A DNA stretch of 32,220 nt from Ferrovaceae bacterium (GTDB taxonomy: Bacteria; Pseudomonadota; Gammaproteobacteria; Burkholderiales; Ferrovaceae), in contig DAICZS010000020.1 of the NCBI GenBank assembly GCA_027311025.1, forward strand, positions 1-32,220, given 5' to 3'. Every line of letters starts with the position of its first letter. Position 1 is the stretch's first letter. Under the pieces are notes generated by a model. That model searched no databases, had not been told where the DNA came from, and worked only from the letters and a program-made list of their open reading frames with translations. The position numbers were made by a program, and so were the translations under genes. Below are positions 32,220 to 32,220 of this stretch, piece by piece.

Positions 32220-32220
32220 G

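Overview
The window is a gene-dense, GC-rich stretch of a Gram-negative chromosome. Lipid A acyltransferase, BamE, a TonB receptor and Fur point to an outer-membrane bacterium. Protein similarity and gene order (carA-carB-greA, bamE opposite fur, metK opposite an LpxL-type acyltransferase followed by dapF-DUF484-xerC) suggest a betaproteobacterium, probably near Nitrosomonadales; this placement is by recognition, not by a search. No gap between genes exceeds about 120 bp. I see no tRNA, rRNA, insertion sequence, prophage or CRISPR array. It reads as core chromosome rather than an accessory island.

Layout. 1-1153 (+): the 3' end of polyphosphate kinase, then sixA. 1134-12673 (almost all -): bamE-dapB, carA-carB-greA-yhbY-rlmE, ftsH, then folP-glmM. 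This covers lysine/peptidoglycan precursor, pyrimidine/arginine, transcript-fidelity, ribosome-maturation, membrane-proteolysis, folate and amino-sugar functions. 12739-13164 (+): fur, with a bidirectional terminator shared with sucCD. 13223-15938 (-): sucC-sucD and a DUF2889 gene. 16044-19128 (+): a soluble lytic transglycosylase carrying one frameshift, coupled to cca. 19125-20297 (-): a MidA/NDUFAF7-type methyltransferase. 20325-22521 (+): ttcA and a class V serine/alanine-glyoxylate-type aminotransferase. 22522-25873 (-): metK-ahcY-metF, the activated-methyl/one-carbon cycle. 25940-29279 (+): lpxL-type acyltransferase, dapF, DUF484, xerC. 29276-32219 (-): a MATE transporter (cut by the window end), a small His/Cys-containing membrane-anchored protein, and a TonB-dependent receptor.

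Most items are housekeeping and I found no convincing new multi-gene system. The best leads are: an intrinsic-terminator-like hairpin directly downstream of a good sigma70-type promoter in the carAB leader (possible attenuator); a CCA-adding enzyme whose HD phosphohydrolase motif is gone; a one-base frameshift in the lytic transglycosylase; a long imperfect palindrome and short repeats in front of sucC; several convergent gene pairs whose stop codons lie in shared palindromes with no terminator; and the small His/Cys protein placed between a MATE gene and a TonB receptor.
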